From: Subtercola vilae
GTDB lineage: Bacteria > Actinomycetota > Actinomycetes > Actinomycetales > Microbacteriaceae
Direction of reading: 5' to 3'
Length of the DNA stretch: 64,000 nucleotides
Assembly: GCF_004923255.1 (NCBI RefSeq)
Contig: NZ_QYRT01000019.1
Span: forward strand, 1-64,000
Shown here one piece after another: positions 8,200-16,468 of the stretch; position 1 is the first letter of the stretch, and each line of letters starts with the position of its first letter. Under the pieces are notes generated by a model. The model searched no databases. It was not told the DNA's origin and saw only the letters and a list, made by a program, of their open reading frames with translations. The translations under genes were made by a program, and so were the position numbers.

Positions 8200-9054
8200 A
8201 TGGCTACCGTCACACCTCACCGCCGCCCGCGCAAGATCGGGCTGCGCATCGCGCTCGCCATCGGTCTGCTGGCCGGCGGTGTCTTTGCTGGCTTCCCGGT
8301 GTTCTGGATGCTCATCAGCTCGTTCAAGACGAACACCGAGATCTTCGCGTACCCGCCGAAACTCATCACCGAGGGGTTCAGCTTCGATGCCTACCTCGCC
8401 GTGCTGGGCGACCCCGAAGAGATTCGTTTCTTCATCAACAGCTACGTCGTCGCACTCTCGGTGACCGCGCTCACAGTGGTGTTCGCCATCCTGGCGGCAT
8501 ATGCGTTCAGTCGGTACGAGTTTCGTGGCAAGAAGGTGCTGAACGTCATCATCATCGGCACCCAGGCTGTGCCGCCGATCGCGCTCATCATCCCGTTCTT
8601 CGGGTTGATGGTCTCGCTCGGTCTGTACAACACCTATGCCGGCCTGATTCTCACCTACATCGTGTTCACGCTGCCCTACGCGATCATCATGATGACGGCG
8701 TACTTCAACACCCTGCCGAAAGAGCTCGACGAAGCTGTCAAGGTCGACGGGGCCGGTGCGTGGACAGCGCTGTGGCGCATCCTCGTACCCATCTCAGTGC
8801 CCGGCATCGTCTCTGTCGCGGTGTACACGTTCATGATCTCGTGGAACGAGTACCTGTTCGCACTGACCCTGACGCGCACCAACGACCTGCGTACGGTGCC
8901 CGTCGGAATCCAGCTGCTGATCGGCCAGAACACTTACCACTGGAACCAGATGATGGCCATCTCCATTCTCGGCAGCATCCCGGTTCTCATTCTCTTCCTC
9001 GTTTTTCAGCGCTACTTCATCGGTGGCCTCACCTCTGGCTCAGTCAAAAGCTGA
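8200..9054 (+). CDS. Sugar ABC transporter permease (MalG-type)
   Basis: 284 residues, six predicted membrane spans, and the EAA motif 'ELDEAVKVDGAGAWTALW' with 'ILVPISVPG'. N-terminal 'ALAIGLLAGGVFAGFPVFWMLISSFK' region and the C-terminal 'FQRYFIGGLTSGSVK' ending are typical of MalG-like subunits (CUT1 family). The ATG follows the MalF-type stop by one base, so the pair is translationally coupled. Confidence 0.92.
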   Translation: MATVTPHRRPRKIGLRIALAIGLLAGGVFAGFPVFWMLISSFKTNTEIFAYPPKLITEGFSFDAYLAVLGDPEEIRFFINSYVVALSVTALTVVFAILAAYAFSRYEFRGKKVLNVIIIGTQAVPPIALIIPFFGLMVSLGLYNTYAGLILTYIVFTLPYAIIMMTAYFNTLPKELDEAVKVDGAGAWTALWRILVPISVPGIVSVAVYTFMISWNEYLFALTLTRTNDLRTVPVGIQLLIGQNTYHWNQMMAISILGSIPVLILFLVFQRYFIGGLTSGSVKS

Positions 9055-9103
9055 GCTTCGCGGCATCCGTCGCACCATCCCCCACTAAGGAGCAATACCC
9101 GCA

Positions 9104-9961
9104 ATGTTGATGAACGGTAAAGACCTACTCGCTGTCGCGAATGCCAACAACTTCGCCGTGCCGGCGTTCAATGTCAGCGATTACGCCATGATGAACGGCC
9201 TCTTCGAGATCAGCGAAGAAAAGAACGCCCCGATGATCATCGCCATTCACCCGGATGAGGTCAGCCACCTTGGCGTCGAGGCGATTCTCGCCATTCGCGA
9301 GCGTGCCCACAAGTCGAGCGTTCCCGTGGCCATCCACTGGGATCACGGCGGCTCGTACGAGCAGATGCTCACGGCGATTCAGGCCGGCTTCACGTCGGTG
9401 ATGATCGACAAGTCGATGCTCCCGTTCGACGAGAACGTGGCCGTGACCAAGCGCGTCGTCGACACGGCGCACGACGTCGGCCTCTCGGTCGAGGGCGAAC
9501 TGGGTACGATCGGTAAGCTCGACGAAGAGGCCGAAGAGGGCGGGGAGATCATCTACACCGTTCCCGCAGAAGCCGTCGACTTCGTCAAGCTGACCGGCGT
9601 CGACAGCCTGGCCATCGCCATCGGAACGAGCCACGGCCTGTACCCGCAAGACCTCGAGCCGAAGCTCCGCATCGACCTGTTGCAGCAGATCAAGGCTCTG
9701 CTGCCCATCCCCCTGGTGCTGCACGGCGGGTCGAACAACCCCGACTCCGAGATCGCCGAGGCCGTGAAATACGGCATCAACAAGATCAACATCTCGAGCG
9801 ACATCAAGGCGGCATACCACGACGCCATGCGTCTTGAACTCGCTAACAAGAGCCTCCGCGAGCCGAATACCATTCAGCCGCCGGCCATCGCTGCCATGAA
9901 GAAGGTCGCCGCACACAAGATCGACCTCTTCAACGCCGCCGGCAAGGCTGAGCTGTACTAG
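9104..9961 (+). CDS. Class II fructose/tagatose-bisphosphate aldolase family protein
   Basis: 285 residues of the GatY/KbaY/Fba zinc-dependent aldolase family. 'VPAFNVSDY' near the N-terminus, 'AIHWDHGG' (Asp80 and zinc-ligand His81; the usual sequence is HLDHG), 'SVEGELGTIG', 'IGTSHGLYP' (second zinc His) and 'VLHGGSNNP' (third zinc His) are all present, so it should be active. Reaction: reversible cleavage of a ketose bisphosphate to dihydroxyacetone phosphate and an aldehyde. AAGGAG lies 11 bases before the ATG. Its place between sugar permeases and a sugar kinase suggests it cleaves the product of that kinase; whether fructose- or tagatose-type cannot be told. Confidence 0.88.
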   Translation: MLMNGKDLLAVANANNFAVPAFNVSDYAMMNGLFEISEEKNAPMIIAIHPDEVSHLGVEAILAIRERAHKSSVPVAIHWDHGGSYEQMLTAIQAGFTSVMIDKSMLPFDENVAVTKRVVDTAHDVGLSVEGELGTIGKLDEEAEEGGEIIYTVPAEAVDFVKLTGVDSLAIAIGTSHGLYPQDLEPKLRIDLLQQIKALLPIPLVLHGGSNNPDSEIAEAVKYGINKINISSDIKAAYHDAMRLELANKSLREPNTIQPPAIAAMKKVAAHKIDLFNAAGKAELY

Positions 9962-9966
9962 CCGCC

Positions 9967-11277
9967 ATGGTGAGCTCCGAAACCGTACTGGGCCTGGGCG
10001 GCACGGTCGACTACGAAATCGACTGGAACTCCGCTGTTCTCGAAGGCCTCGCCGCCGAGTACGGCGTCACGGTGTCGGAGCTCACCACCGATCATCCGAT
10101 CATCACGGAACGCGACCTTCTGGTGTCGGTTCTCGCGATGCTCAAGACCGGTTCCGGAGGAGAGCGCTTCGTCGCCTCCTCCGGCATCGTCGAAACCTTC
10201 GCCGCCCGCTTCACCAGCCGAGTCACCCTCGGTGGCACCGGTGTGCGGGCGGCGCTGGCCATGAGGGTGCTCGGCGTCACCAGCACGCTGCACCTGGTCA
10301 GCATCGACGACCACGTGCGGCGCCTGCTGCCGCCGGGAATCGACTTCATCAGCAGCGCCGTCACCGACACCACAGACCCGCACCTGATCATCCAGTTTCC
10401 CGTCGGAGCCACCGTCTGCCTCGGCGGCACCCTGCTCACCGCGACCCATGCCAACCGACTCATCTACTCGAACGACCCGCCCAACCAGACCCTCTACCTC
10501 AGCGACGAACTGCCGTCGGCACTCAGCACCGCGACCCTCTTTCTCATCTCCGGCTTCAATTCGATGCAGGATGCCCAGGCCCTCGACGAGCGCCTCGACC
10601 AGCTGCGCTCAGCCCTGTCTCGCCTGGCCCCCGGCTCGACCGTGTTCTACGAAGACTCAGGCTTTCACCGCCCCGAATTCAGCCCGCGCGTGCGCGCCGC
10701 GCTGCTCGACGCCATCGACGTGTACTCGCTGAACGAAGACGAACTCGAGACCCACCTCGGCCACCCGGTCGACCTGCTCGACCCGCACGCCGTGCGCTCT
10801 GCGCTCGACGACGTTGCCCGCCTTATCCCCGCACGTCACCTGATTGTGCACACCAAATACTTCAGCGCCGCCATCGGCGAACGCCCCGAGCTCTACCGCG
10901 AGGCACTGCGTGGGGGCATCCTCATGGCGAGCACCCGCTACCGCTTCGGCGACGGCTTCACCCGCGCCGACTACGACGGCATGGCCGCCGAGCGCGTCAG
11001 CCCCGCCGGGGCTGCCGTCGCGGCAGCGCTCTCGCCTGACGTGCCTCCGGCTCTAGCCGGGGCCGCCACACCGGCGGTTTCGGCACCCGGCGGCCCGCCC
11101 GAGGCGGCCACGCCCGAGCCCGCCCTGCCCGACGCATCCGCGCCCTTGGGTGCTGCACGAACCATCGTCTGCATCCCCGCCTTTCAGCTCGACGACCCCA
11201 CCCCCACCACCATCGGCCTCGGCGACTCCTTCGTGGGCGGCTTCATCGCGGCCCTTCGTCGCGGCCGCGCGCTGTAG
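9967..11277 (+). CDS. Kinase of the ADP-dependent phosphofructokinase/glucokinase family
   Basis: 436 residues. 'VLGLGGTVDYEI' at the start, 'VTLGGTGVRAALAMRVLG' (substrate-side Gly motif), 'LFLISGFNSMQD', 'YEDSGFHRPEF', 'VYSLNEDELETHLG' and the C-terminal 'TIGLGDSFVGGF' with the catalytic Asp of the ribokinase superfamily. The long insertions and the N-x-N-E/DE motif fit the ADP_PFK_GK branch (PF04587) better than classic PfkB. A Pro/Ala-rich low-complexity insert sits before the last motif (about residues 350-395). It starts 5 bases after the aldolase stop. Likely phosphorylates the imported sugar or sugar-phosphate to give the aldolase substrate. ADP use is inferred from family, not shown. 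Confidence 0.72.
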   Translation: MVSSETVLGLGGTVDYEIDWNSAVLEGLAAEYGVTVSELTTDHPIITERDLLVSVLAMLKTGSGGERFVASSGIVETFAARFTSRVTLGGTGVRAALAMRVLGVTSTLHLVSIDDHVRRLLPPGIDFISSAVTDTTDPHLIIQFPVGATVCLGGTLLTATHANRLIYSNDPPNQTLYLSDELPSALSTATLFLISGFNSMQDAQALDERLDQLRSALSRLAPGSTVFYEDSGFHRPEFSPRVRAALLDAIDVYSLNEDELETHLGHPVDLLDPHAVRSALDDVARLIPARHLIVHTKYFSAAIGERPELYREALRGGILMASTRYRFGDGFTRADYDGMAAERVSPAGAAVAAALSPDVPPALAGAATPAVSAPGGPPEAATPEPALPDASAPLGAARTIVCIPAFQLDDPTPTTIGLGDSFVGGFIAALRRGRAL

Positions 11278-11330
11278 CCCTCCTCGCGCACCCATGCCCT
11301 CGAGGCTTTTCGAAATGCGACTCAACGGTG

Positions 11331-11390
11331 GTTGAGTTGCGCCCTGCGGCTGCTTCTCGCGCCCAACTCGACACGTGGGCGCAACTCAAC
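11331..11390. repeat. 14-bp perfect inverted repeat between convergent genes
   Basis: GTTGAGTTGCGCCC (11331-11344) is repeated inverted at 11377-11390. A shorter dyad CTCAAC/GTTGAG sits just before it (11321-11336), and GCGCCCAACT lies within the loop. It overlaps the stop codon of the propeller gene and ends 113 bases after the kinase stop. It could be a bidirectional terminator or a REP-like repeat; no T-run follows. Confidence 0.7.
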
Positions 11391-14352
11391 GTCGCGCAGA
11401 GCCGCCCGATCGCGGGGTGGCACGAGGAGAGCGCGCGCGGCGCCGAAGAATGCCGAAAGTAGCAATGGTGAGGCCTGCGACGACCGCGACGAGCCCGCCT
11501 GCCGCCACGGGCGCGACGTCGAGCCCCGTTTGAGCGAGGGCGCCCCCCGAGCCGCCCGCACCGCTGCCATCCGATCCGCTACCGCCAAGCCCACTACCAC
11601 CAGACCCGCTACCGCCTGTTGCGCCGGAGCCCCCGCCCGTACCGCCACCCGGCACCGGAGGCTGAGACGTGGTCGTGGGAGTGGCCGTCTCAGTAGGAGT
11701 GGGCGTAGAAGGAGGCACCGCGACGGCCAGCGTACGTTCGAACACCTGCAGATGCGTCGACGGTTCACCCGTGAGTGGAGCGAAGCTTGTCATCGTAGCG
11801 TGCAGGCCGTCAGCAGACAGCGTGCCGATCACCGTGTCGAGAGCACCCGCAGCGCCAGCAGCGTCGACGCTGACCAGCTCCAGCGCGTGCGCAATCGCCG
11901 ACCACCGGTACGCCTGTGACTTTCCCGAAGAGGGCTTCGTCGACAGGTTGCCTGCACCACTGAGAACCAGTACGTAATCGCCATTCACCGAGACCGATGT
12001 CGCAACCGCATCGGCATCGGCCGCCCTCGTACCCGCCGGATCCAGGCTGATCATCTGCGGTTCGCTGCTCGCCAGCCGTTCGAGATAGACCTCCGCGTGC
12101 CCGCCGTTTGCCGTGCTTGTAAGGTGCGCCCTCGACGTAAAAGCGACCGTTGTTCCGTCGGCTGAGATCACGGGCAGAACCGAATCGCCATCACCGGCAG
12201 TCGACGAGCTGCCGGGCGCCGTGCTCAGCAGTCTGGCCCGGCCGCCTGCCGCATCCGCCACGTAAACCTGCGACGACGCTCCCGGCGCGATGTTCGTCAC
12301 ATCGCTCGCGAGCGTGGCGAAGACCACAAGGCCCCCGTCACCCGAAATCGATGGTGCCCCATCCGCATCGGCATTCATGCCGGTCGCAGCCGCCGCAATG
12401 CTCGTTGACGCTAGTCGAGTCGAGCCCGATACGAGGTCACGCACAAACACTTGCGCATAGCCGCCCGTCGCGTCTGAGGTGAGGTCTGTAGCTTTCGAGT
12501 CGAAGACCAGATGGCTTCCATCGGCCGAGATCTCACCGAATTGCGAATCACCATTGGCTCCGGTGGGAGTCACAACGCCCACTCCCGCCACGCTGGCAAG
12601 GCTCGTCGTATTCAACACGGTGTCGCGCACATAGATCTGGCTGTGGCCACCGCTCGGCACCGCGGTCAGATCGGTCGCATCCGATTCGAAGACCACGTAC
12701 CGACCGTCGGCCGAGATCGACGTGACCTCTGAATCGCTGTTTGCGCCGTCGACCGAGCCGGCGGCCGACGTCACGAGAATCGTCACACCGGTTGACTGGT
12801 CACGGAGGTAACCCTGCCGGTGGCTGGCGGTCGACACCACCACGAGGTCGGTCGCATTCGAGTTGAACGCGACGAAGCGACCGTTCTGAGATACGAAGCT
12901 CTGCACCGAGTCTGCGTTTCCGCCACCCGTCGCATTCGCCGCCTGGTCGGTGCTCATCATGACAGTGGTGCCGGTCGTGACCTTTTCGGCGTAAACCTGA
13001 AGGTACCCATTCGACGAAGTGGAGCTGACGTCGTTCGCCGCAGAAGTGAACGTCACCGTCGACCCGTCCGCTGACACCACGGCCCCGAACGAATTGTCGT
13101 CACCACCTGCTGCCGTCGAGCCCACCCGCCGGCTGAGCACGACGGGCGCTCCTGACAGGCCGGCAGAATAAATTTGAGCGTGGCCTGCCTGAGGCGGATC
13201 AGTGAGGTCGGTCGCAGTCGAGCTGAACGTGACGAGACCTCCGTCGTCAGAGATGCTGATGTCGATTCCGCCCGCATCAGAGTCGCCCCCGCTCGGTGTG
13301 GTTGCCGTCGAGCGGCTCAGCAGAGTGGTGGATCCGGCGCTCACGTCACGGCGATACACCTGCTGATGCCCGCCCGTGGCAATGGTGGTGAGATCGGTGG
13401 CTGACGAAGAGAACGACACGATTCCGTTCTCCGAGATCGCCACGCCCACCGAGTCGCCATCGGCTCCCGACGACCCGGTTCTGTCGAGGCTGACGAGAGT
13501 TGTGGCAGAGGCAGTTGTGTCTCGAACATAGATCTGCCGAAATTTGTGGGTGGCGAAAGGCGTCAGGTCTGTCGCGGCCGAGGCGAAGGCAATACGACTC
13601 CCGTCCTTCGAGATCGCCAGTCCGGCCGCGCAGTCGCCAGCGCCGCCCGACGGAATTCCAGCGTCACTCAGGCTGATCATCGAGGTGGCATGTGCTGTCA
13701 CGTCGCGCTCGAAGACCTGCGAATAGCCATGTGTACTGACGCTCGTCAGATTGCTCGCGGCTGTCGTGAACGCGATGTCGTGTGCGTCTGCCGAGATCAC
13801 GGCCTGCAGCACGTCATCTGAGGCACCTACCGGCGTGGCCGTCTGGCTCACGCTGGCCAAGATGGTGGTGGAGGTCGTCAGGTCTCTGACAAACGCTTGG
13901 ATGTGACCCCCGGTATCTTCGGTGACGGCATCGGTGGCCGCTGTGAGATACGAGACGAATCGCCCGTCGGCTGAGATACTCGGCGACTGGGTGTCGTTGT
14001 TCACACCCGTACCGTCGGTGAGATTCACACTCACGAGCACTATTTCGCCCGTGAGTGTGTCGCGGCGAAAGATCTGTCGGTGGCCGTGGGAGTCAGACGA
14101 GGTCAGGGTCGTCGCGGTTGAACCGAACGCAACAAAGCGCCCGTTCGAAGAAATTGCGGAGACGGCTGAGTCGGCGTTGCCGCCCGCCGGCAGGTGAGCA
14201 CTCACCAACGCTGTCGTGCCGATCGTGGGAACGGATGCCGCGGCGTTCATCGCCACTGCTGCAAGCGATCCGACCAGCGCGATCGACGCAATAGCAGCGA
14301 CGGCGATCACATGCCCGAACGACCCAATGCGATGCGTAGACGAAGCAGACAC
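11386..14352 (-). CDS. Secreted TolB/WD40-like beta-propeller protein with LAxTG cell-wall sorting signal
   Basis: 988 residues. A signal peptide covers about residues 1-40. The body is 14 repeats of about 60 residues, each with a core like 'SISADGRYVVFES' then 'ATDLT' and 'GH-Q-Y-RD', as in PD40/TolB propeller blades. Fourteen repeats suit two seven-bladed propellers (inference). A Pro/Thr then Gly/Ser linker precedes 'LAQTG', a hydrophobic span and an Arg-rich tail: a class E sortase substrate signal (LAxTG). The GTG start at 14352 has GGGAG 4 bases upstream. Likely a wall-anchored binding protein; ligand unknown. It is a single-gene unit with a 120-base gap to tdk upstream. Confidence 0.85.
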   Translation of the reverse strand: MSASSTHRIGSFGHVIAVAAIASIALVGSLAAVAMNAAASVPTIGTTALVSAHLPAGGNADSAVSAISSNGRFVAFGSTATTLTSSDSHGHRQIFRRDTLTGEIVLVSVNLTDGTGVNNDTQSPSISADGRFVSYLTAATDAVTEDTGGHIQAFVRDLTTSTTILASVSQTATPVGASDDVLQAVISADAHDIAFTTAASNLTSVSTHGYSQVFERDVTAHATSMISLSDAGIPSGGAGDCAAGLAISKDGSRIAFASAATDLTPFATHKFRQIYVRDTTASATTLVSLDRTGSSGADGDSVGVAISENGIVSFSSSATDLTTIATGGHQQVYRRDVSAGSTTLLSRSTATTPSGGDSDAGGIDISISDDGGLVTFSSTATDLTDPPQAGHAQIYSAGLSGAPVVLSRRVGSTAAGGDDNSFGAVVSADGSTVTFTSAANDVSSTSSNGYLQVYAEKVTTGTTVMMSTDQAANATGGGNADSVQSFVSQNGRFVAFNSNATDLVVVSTASHRQGYLRDQSTGVTILVTSAAGSVDGANSDSEVTSISADGRYVVFESDATDLTAVPSGGHSQIYVRDTVLNTTSLASVAGVGVVTPTGANGDSQFGEISADGSHLVFDSKATDLTSDATGGYAQVFVRDLVSGSTRLASTSIAAAATGMNADADGAPSISGDGGLVVFATLASDVTNIAPGASSQVYVADAAGGRARLLSTAPGSSSTAGDGDSVLPVISADGTTVAFTSRAHLTSTANGGHAEVYLERLASSEPQMISLDPAGTRAADADAVATSVSVNGDYVLVLSGAGNLSTKPSSGKSQAYRWSAIAHALELVSVDAAGAAGALDTVIGTLSADGLHATMTSFAPLTGEPSTHLQVFERTLAVAVPPSTPTPTETATPTTTSQPPVPGGGTGGGSGATGGSGSGGSGLGGSGSDGSGAGGSGGALAQTGLDVAPVAAGGLVAVVAGLTIATFGILRRRARSPRATPRSGGSARR

Positions 14353-14472
14353 GAGACTCCCAGCGTGGTGCGGCCCCCGGGCAGAGTGCCCCGAAGTGAT
14401 GACCCCTCACCTTATGCCCAATACCAACTTATTCTCAACTTCATCCGACGTCAACGGTCACGCGGCGCGACG

Positions 14473-15087
14473 TCAGACGCTCACGTGGTCGCCGAGGCGA
14501 CCGTCGCTCTCCTCGAGGTAGCAGGCGCCGCAGAGCGACTCGTAGGTCACGTGGTCACCGTCGATGGCGACCTGGTCGCCGTCGAAGACGAAGAAGCCGT
14601 TCACGAGGCGGGCGTTGAAGATGGCTTTGCGGCCGCAGCGGCAGATGGTCTTGAGTTCTTCGAGGCTGTGCGCGACTTCGAGCAGGCGCCGGCTGCCCGG
14701 GAATGCAGCGGTCAGAAAGTCGGTGCGAATGCCGTACGCGAGAACCGGGATGCCGTCGACCAACGCGATGCGCAAGGCATCGTCGACCTGCGAACGCGAC
14801 AGAAACTGCGCCTCATCGATGAGCAGGCAGCTGACGGGTTCGGGGCCGGGAGCGGCTTCGGCCCGGCTCCAGAACGCCTCACGCAGCGACTGACCCGGCT
14901 CGATGAGAAAGTCGACCGCGCGGTTCACTCCGAGCCGCGACACGATACCGTGGTCGCCTTTCGTGTCGGTCGCCGGCTTCGCGATGAGCACGCGGTGCCC
15001 ACGCTCTTCATAGTTGTAGGCGGCCTGAAGCAGCGCCGTGCTCTTGCCGCTGTTCATAGCCCCGTACCGAAAATAGAGTTTTGCCAC
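14473..15087 (-). CDS. tdk: Thymidine kinase
   Basis: 204 residues, the usual size for type II (TK1-like) thymidine kinase, which phosphorylates thymidine in the salvage pathway. Walker A is 'GAMNSGKST', Walker B-like 'LLIDEAQFLS' includes the catalytic Glu/Gln region, and two Cys pairs ('CRCGRKA' and 'CGACY') form the structural zinc site. The ribosome site is weak. It stands between the propeller gene and the radical SAM gene on the same strand; the 18-base gap to the latter suggests co-transcription. Confidence 0.95.
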   Translation of the reverse strand: MAKLYFRYGAMNSGKSTALLQAAYNYEERGHRVLIAKPATDTKGDHGIVSRLGVNRAVDFLIEPGQSLREAFWSRAEAAPGPEPVSCLLIDEAQFLSRSQVDDALRIALVDGIPVLAYGIRTDFLTAAFPGSRRLLEVAHSLEELKTICRCGRKAIFNARLVNGFFVFDGDQVAIDGDHVTYESLCGACYLEESDGRLGDHVSV

Positions 15088-15105
15088 CTGTCAACCTTAA
15101 AGCCC

Positions 15106-16236
15106 TTAGAACAGAGTGGGCGGATGCCCAGCCCCAGCCGTGCCGTCCGCACCATCGCCGCTCGACACAGAAGCATCACGACGATGTGCCGGCCGCGACG
15201 AGTCGAACCGGCCCGTGCCGCTCGCCACATCGGCCCACTTCAGCCCCGGAGCGCCCGCCAGCGCCACCCCCGACCCCTCCTCCACGCCGTCGAGCCGATG
15301 CCGCGCCATGAGCGGCCGAATGCGCCGTCCCAGCCACGCGCGGTACTCCTTCGGCGCATACGACGACGCCCCGAAGTACATCGAGCGGTACTCCGCCACG
15401 AGCTCCGGACGCTCCCGCCCCAGCCACTGCATGAACCAGGGCTTCACCCCGGGCCGCAAGTGCAGCGCCGAGTACATGACGCCGGTCGCCCCGGCCTCTT
15501 TCACCATCGCCAGCGCACGGTCGAGGTGTGTGGTGGTGTCGGTGAGGTGCGGGATGATCGGCATCAGAAAAACCGAACACGAAAGCCCGGCATCCCGAAC
15601 CGCCCGCACCGTGGCCAGCCGCGCCTTGGCCGACGGCGTGCCCGGCTCGATCGACTGCTGCAGCTCGTCGTCGTACACCGCGATCGACATGGCGATGTCG
15701 ACCGGAACCGCCCGCGACGCTTCGACCAGCAACCCGAGGTCACGTCGCAGCAGCGTACCTTTGGTCAAGATGGAGAACGGCGTGCCCGATGCCGCGAGCG
15801 CTTCAATGATGCCGGGCATCAGCTTGTAGCGGCCCTCTGCCCGCTGGTACGGGTCGGTGTTCGTGCCGAGCGCCACCGGATGCCGCCCCCAGCTGGGCTT
15901 CGCAAGCTCGCGCCGCAGCACCTCGGCCACGTTGATCTTCACGATGATCTGGCTGTCGAAGTCGGTGCCGGCATCAAGGTCGAGGTATGTGTGCGTTGGT
16001 CTCGCGAAGCAGTACGTGCAGGCATGACTGCAGCCCCGGTAGGGGTTGATCGTGTACCCGAACGGCATGGCGCTCTGGCCCGGAACCTTGTTCAGCGCCG
16101 ACTTCGCCACCACCTCGTGAAAGGTCATCCCGGCGAACTCGGGCGTCTGAACCGAACGCACCAGGTTGTTCAGCCGCGCGAGCCCGGGCAGGGCGGAGTC
16201 GTTCTCGACACCCAGTTGCTGCCCACTCCACCGCAT
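15106..16236 (-). CDS. Rv2578c-family radical SAM protein
   Basis: 376 residues. The radical SAM cluster motif is 'CSHACTYC' (Cys69, Cys73, Cys76), preceded by 'GYTINPYRG' and followed by 'FARPTHTYLDLDAG', the hallmark of the spore-photoproduct-lyase-like Rv2578c group. 'ALGTNTDPYQRAEG' and 'LTKGTLLRRDL' are also typical. Members bind a 4Fe-4S cluster and S-adenosylmethionine; their substrate is not known. An actinobacterial core gene. The C-terminal 60 residues are Gly/Ala-rich and poorly conserved. Confidence 0.88.
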   Translation of the reverse strand: MRWSGQQLGVENDSALPGLARLNNLVRSVQTPEFAGMTFHEVVAKSALNKVPGQSAMPFGYTINPYRGCSHACTYCFARPTHTYLDLDAGTDFDSQIIVKINVAEVLRRELAKPSWGRHPVALGTNTDPYQRAEGRYKLMPGIIEALAASGTPFSILTKGTLLRRDLGLLVEASRAVPVDIAMSIAVYDDELQQSIEPGTPSAKARLATVRAVRDAGLSCSVFLMPIIPHLTDTTTHLDRALAMVKEAGATGVMYSALHLRPGVKPWFMQWLGRERPELVAEYRSMYFGASSYAPKEYRAWLGRRIRPLMARHRLDGVEEGSGVALAGAPGLKWADVASGTGRFDSSRPAHRRDASVSSGDGADGTAGAGHPPTLF

Positions 16237-16354
16237 GCCCTCATTCGAACATACTTTCGAATGTCGCGCAAGCTACGCGTACCGGGGTTAACAAAATCAA
16301 GCGCTCCATGCGGCTGAGGGGTGTCAGCAGCACAGAACGCTTGACTTCTAGAAG

Positions 16355-16468
16355 TGTGCAGAGGTGCGGGCCCCATCGCAGTTAGAGCCTTCACTCTCTG
16401 CACAGGAAGGGATTCGAAACCCTCCCCCCATCGGATTGGTCGACTCTGAAAAGATTTCAGAGTTTTTT
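16355..16468 (+). ncRNA. Putative small RNA ending at an intrinsic terminator
   Basis: A 220-base gap between two minus-strand genes contains plus-strand RNA structure. TGTGCAGAG (16355-16363) pairs with CTCTGCACA (16396-16404), with an inner TGCG/CGCA stem whose loop is GGCCCCAT. A single-stranded stretch with six consecutive C (16424-16429) follows, then a strong terminator. Nothing on the plus strand upstream could use this terminator except an RNA starting here. TCTAGA just upstream (16348-16353) may be a -10 element. C-rich exposed segments recall actinobacterial 6C RNA, but only one six-C run is seen, so I do not assign the family. Boundaries are approximate. Confidence 0.45.
16443..16468 (+). 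terminator. Plus-strand rho-independent terminator overlapping the 3' end of copC
   Basis: ACTCTGAAA (16443-16451) and TTTCAGAGT (16455-16463) form a perfect 9-bp stem with loop AGA, followed by a run of six T. Read on the minus strand the T-run would be on the wrong side, so it serves plus-strand transcription. The copC stop codon lies in the stem. Confidence 0.85.

Noticed and set aside
14194..16317. A 707-codon plus-strand ORF opposite tdk and the radical SAM gene
   Set aside because: Both minus-strand genes have clear catalytic motifs, and this ORF is Arg/His-rich with no recognisable domain.
16400..16440. A T-arm-like sequence (GGATTCGAAACCC), suggesting a tRNA
   Set aside because: No matching acceptor stem, D-arm or anticodon arm can be found on either strand; the segment is better explained as part of the putative small RNA.
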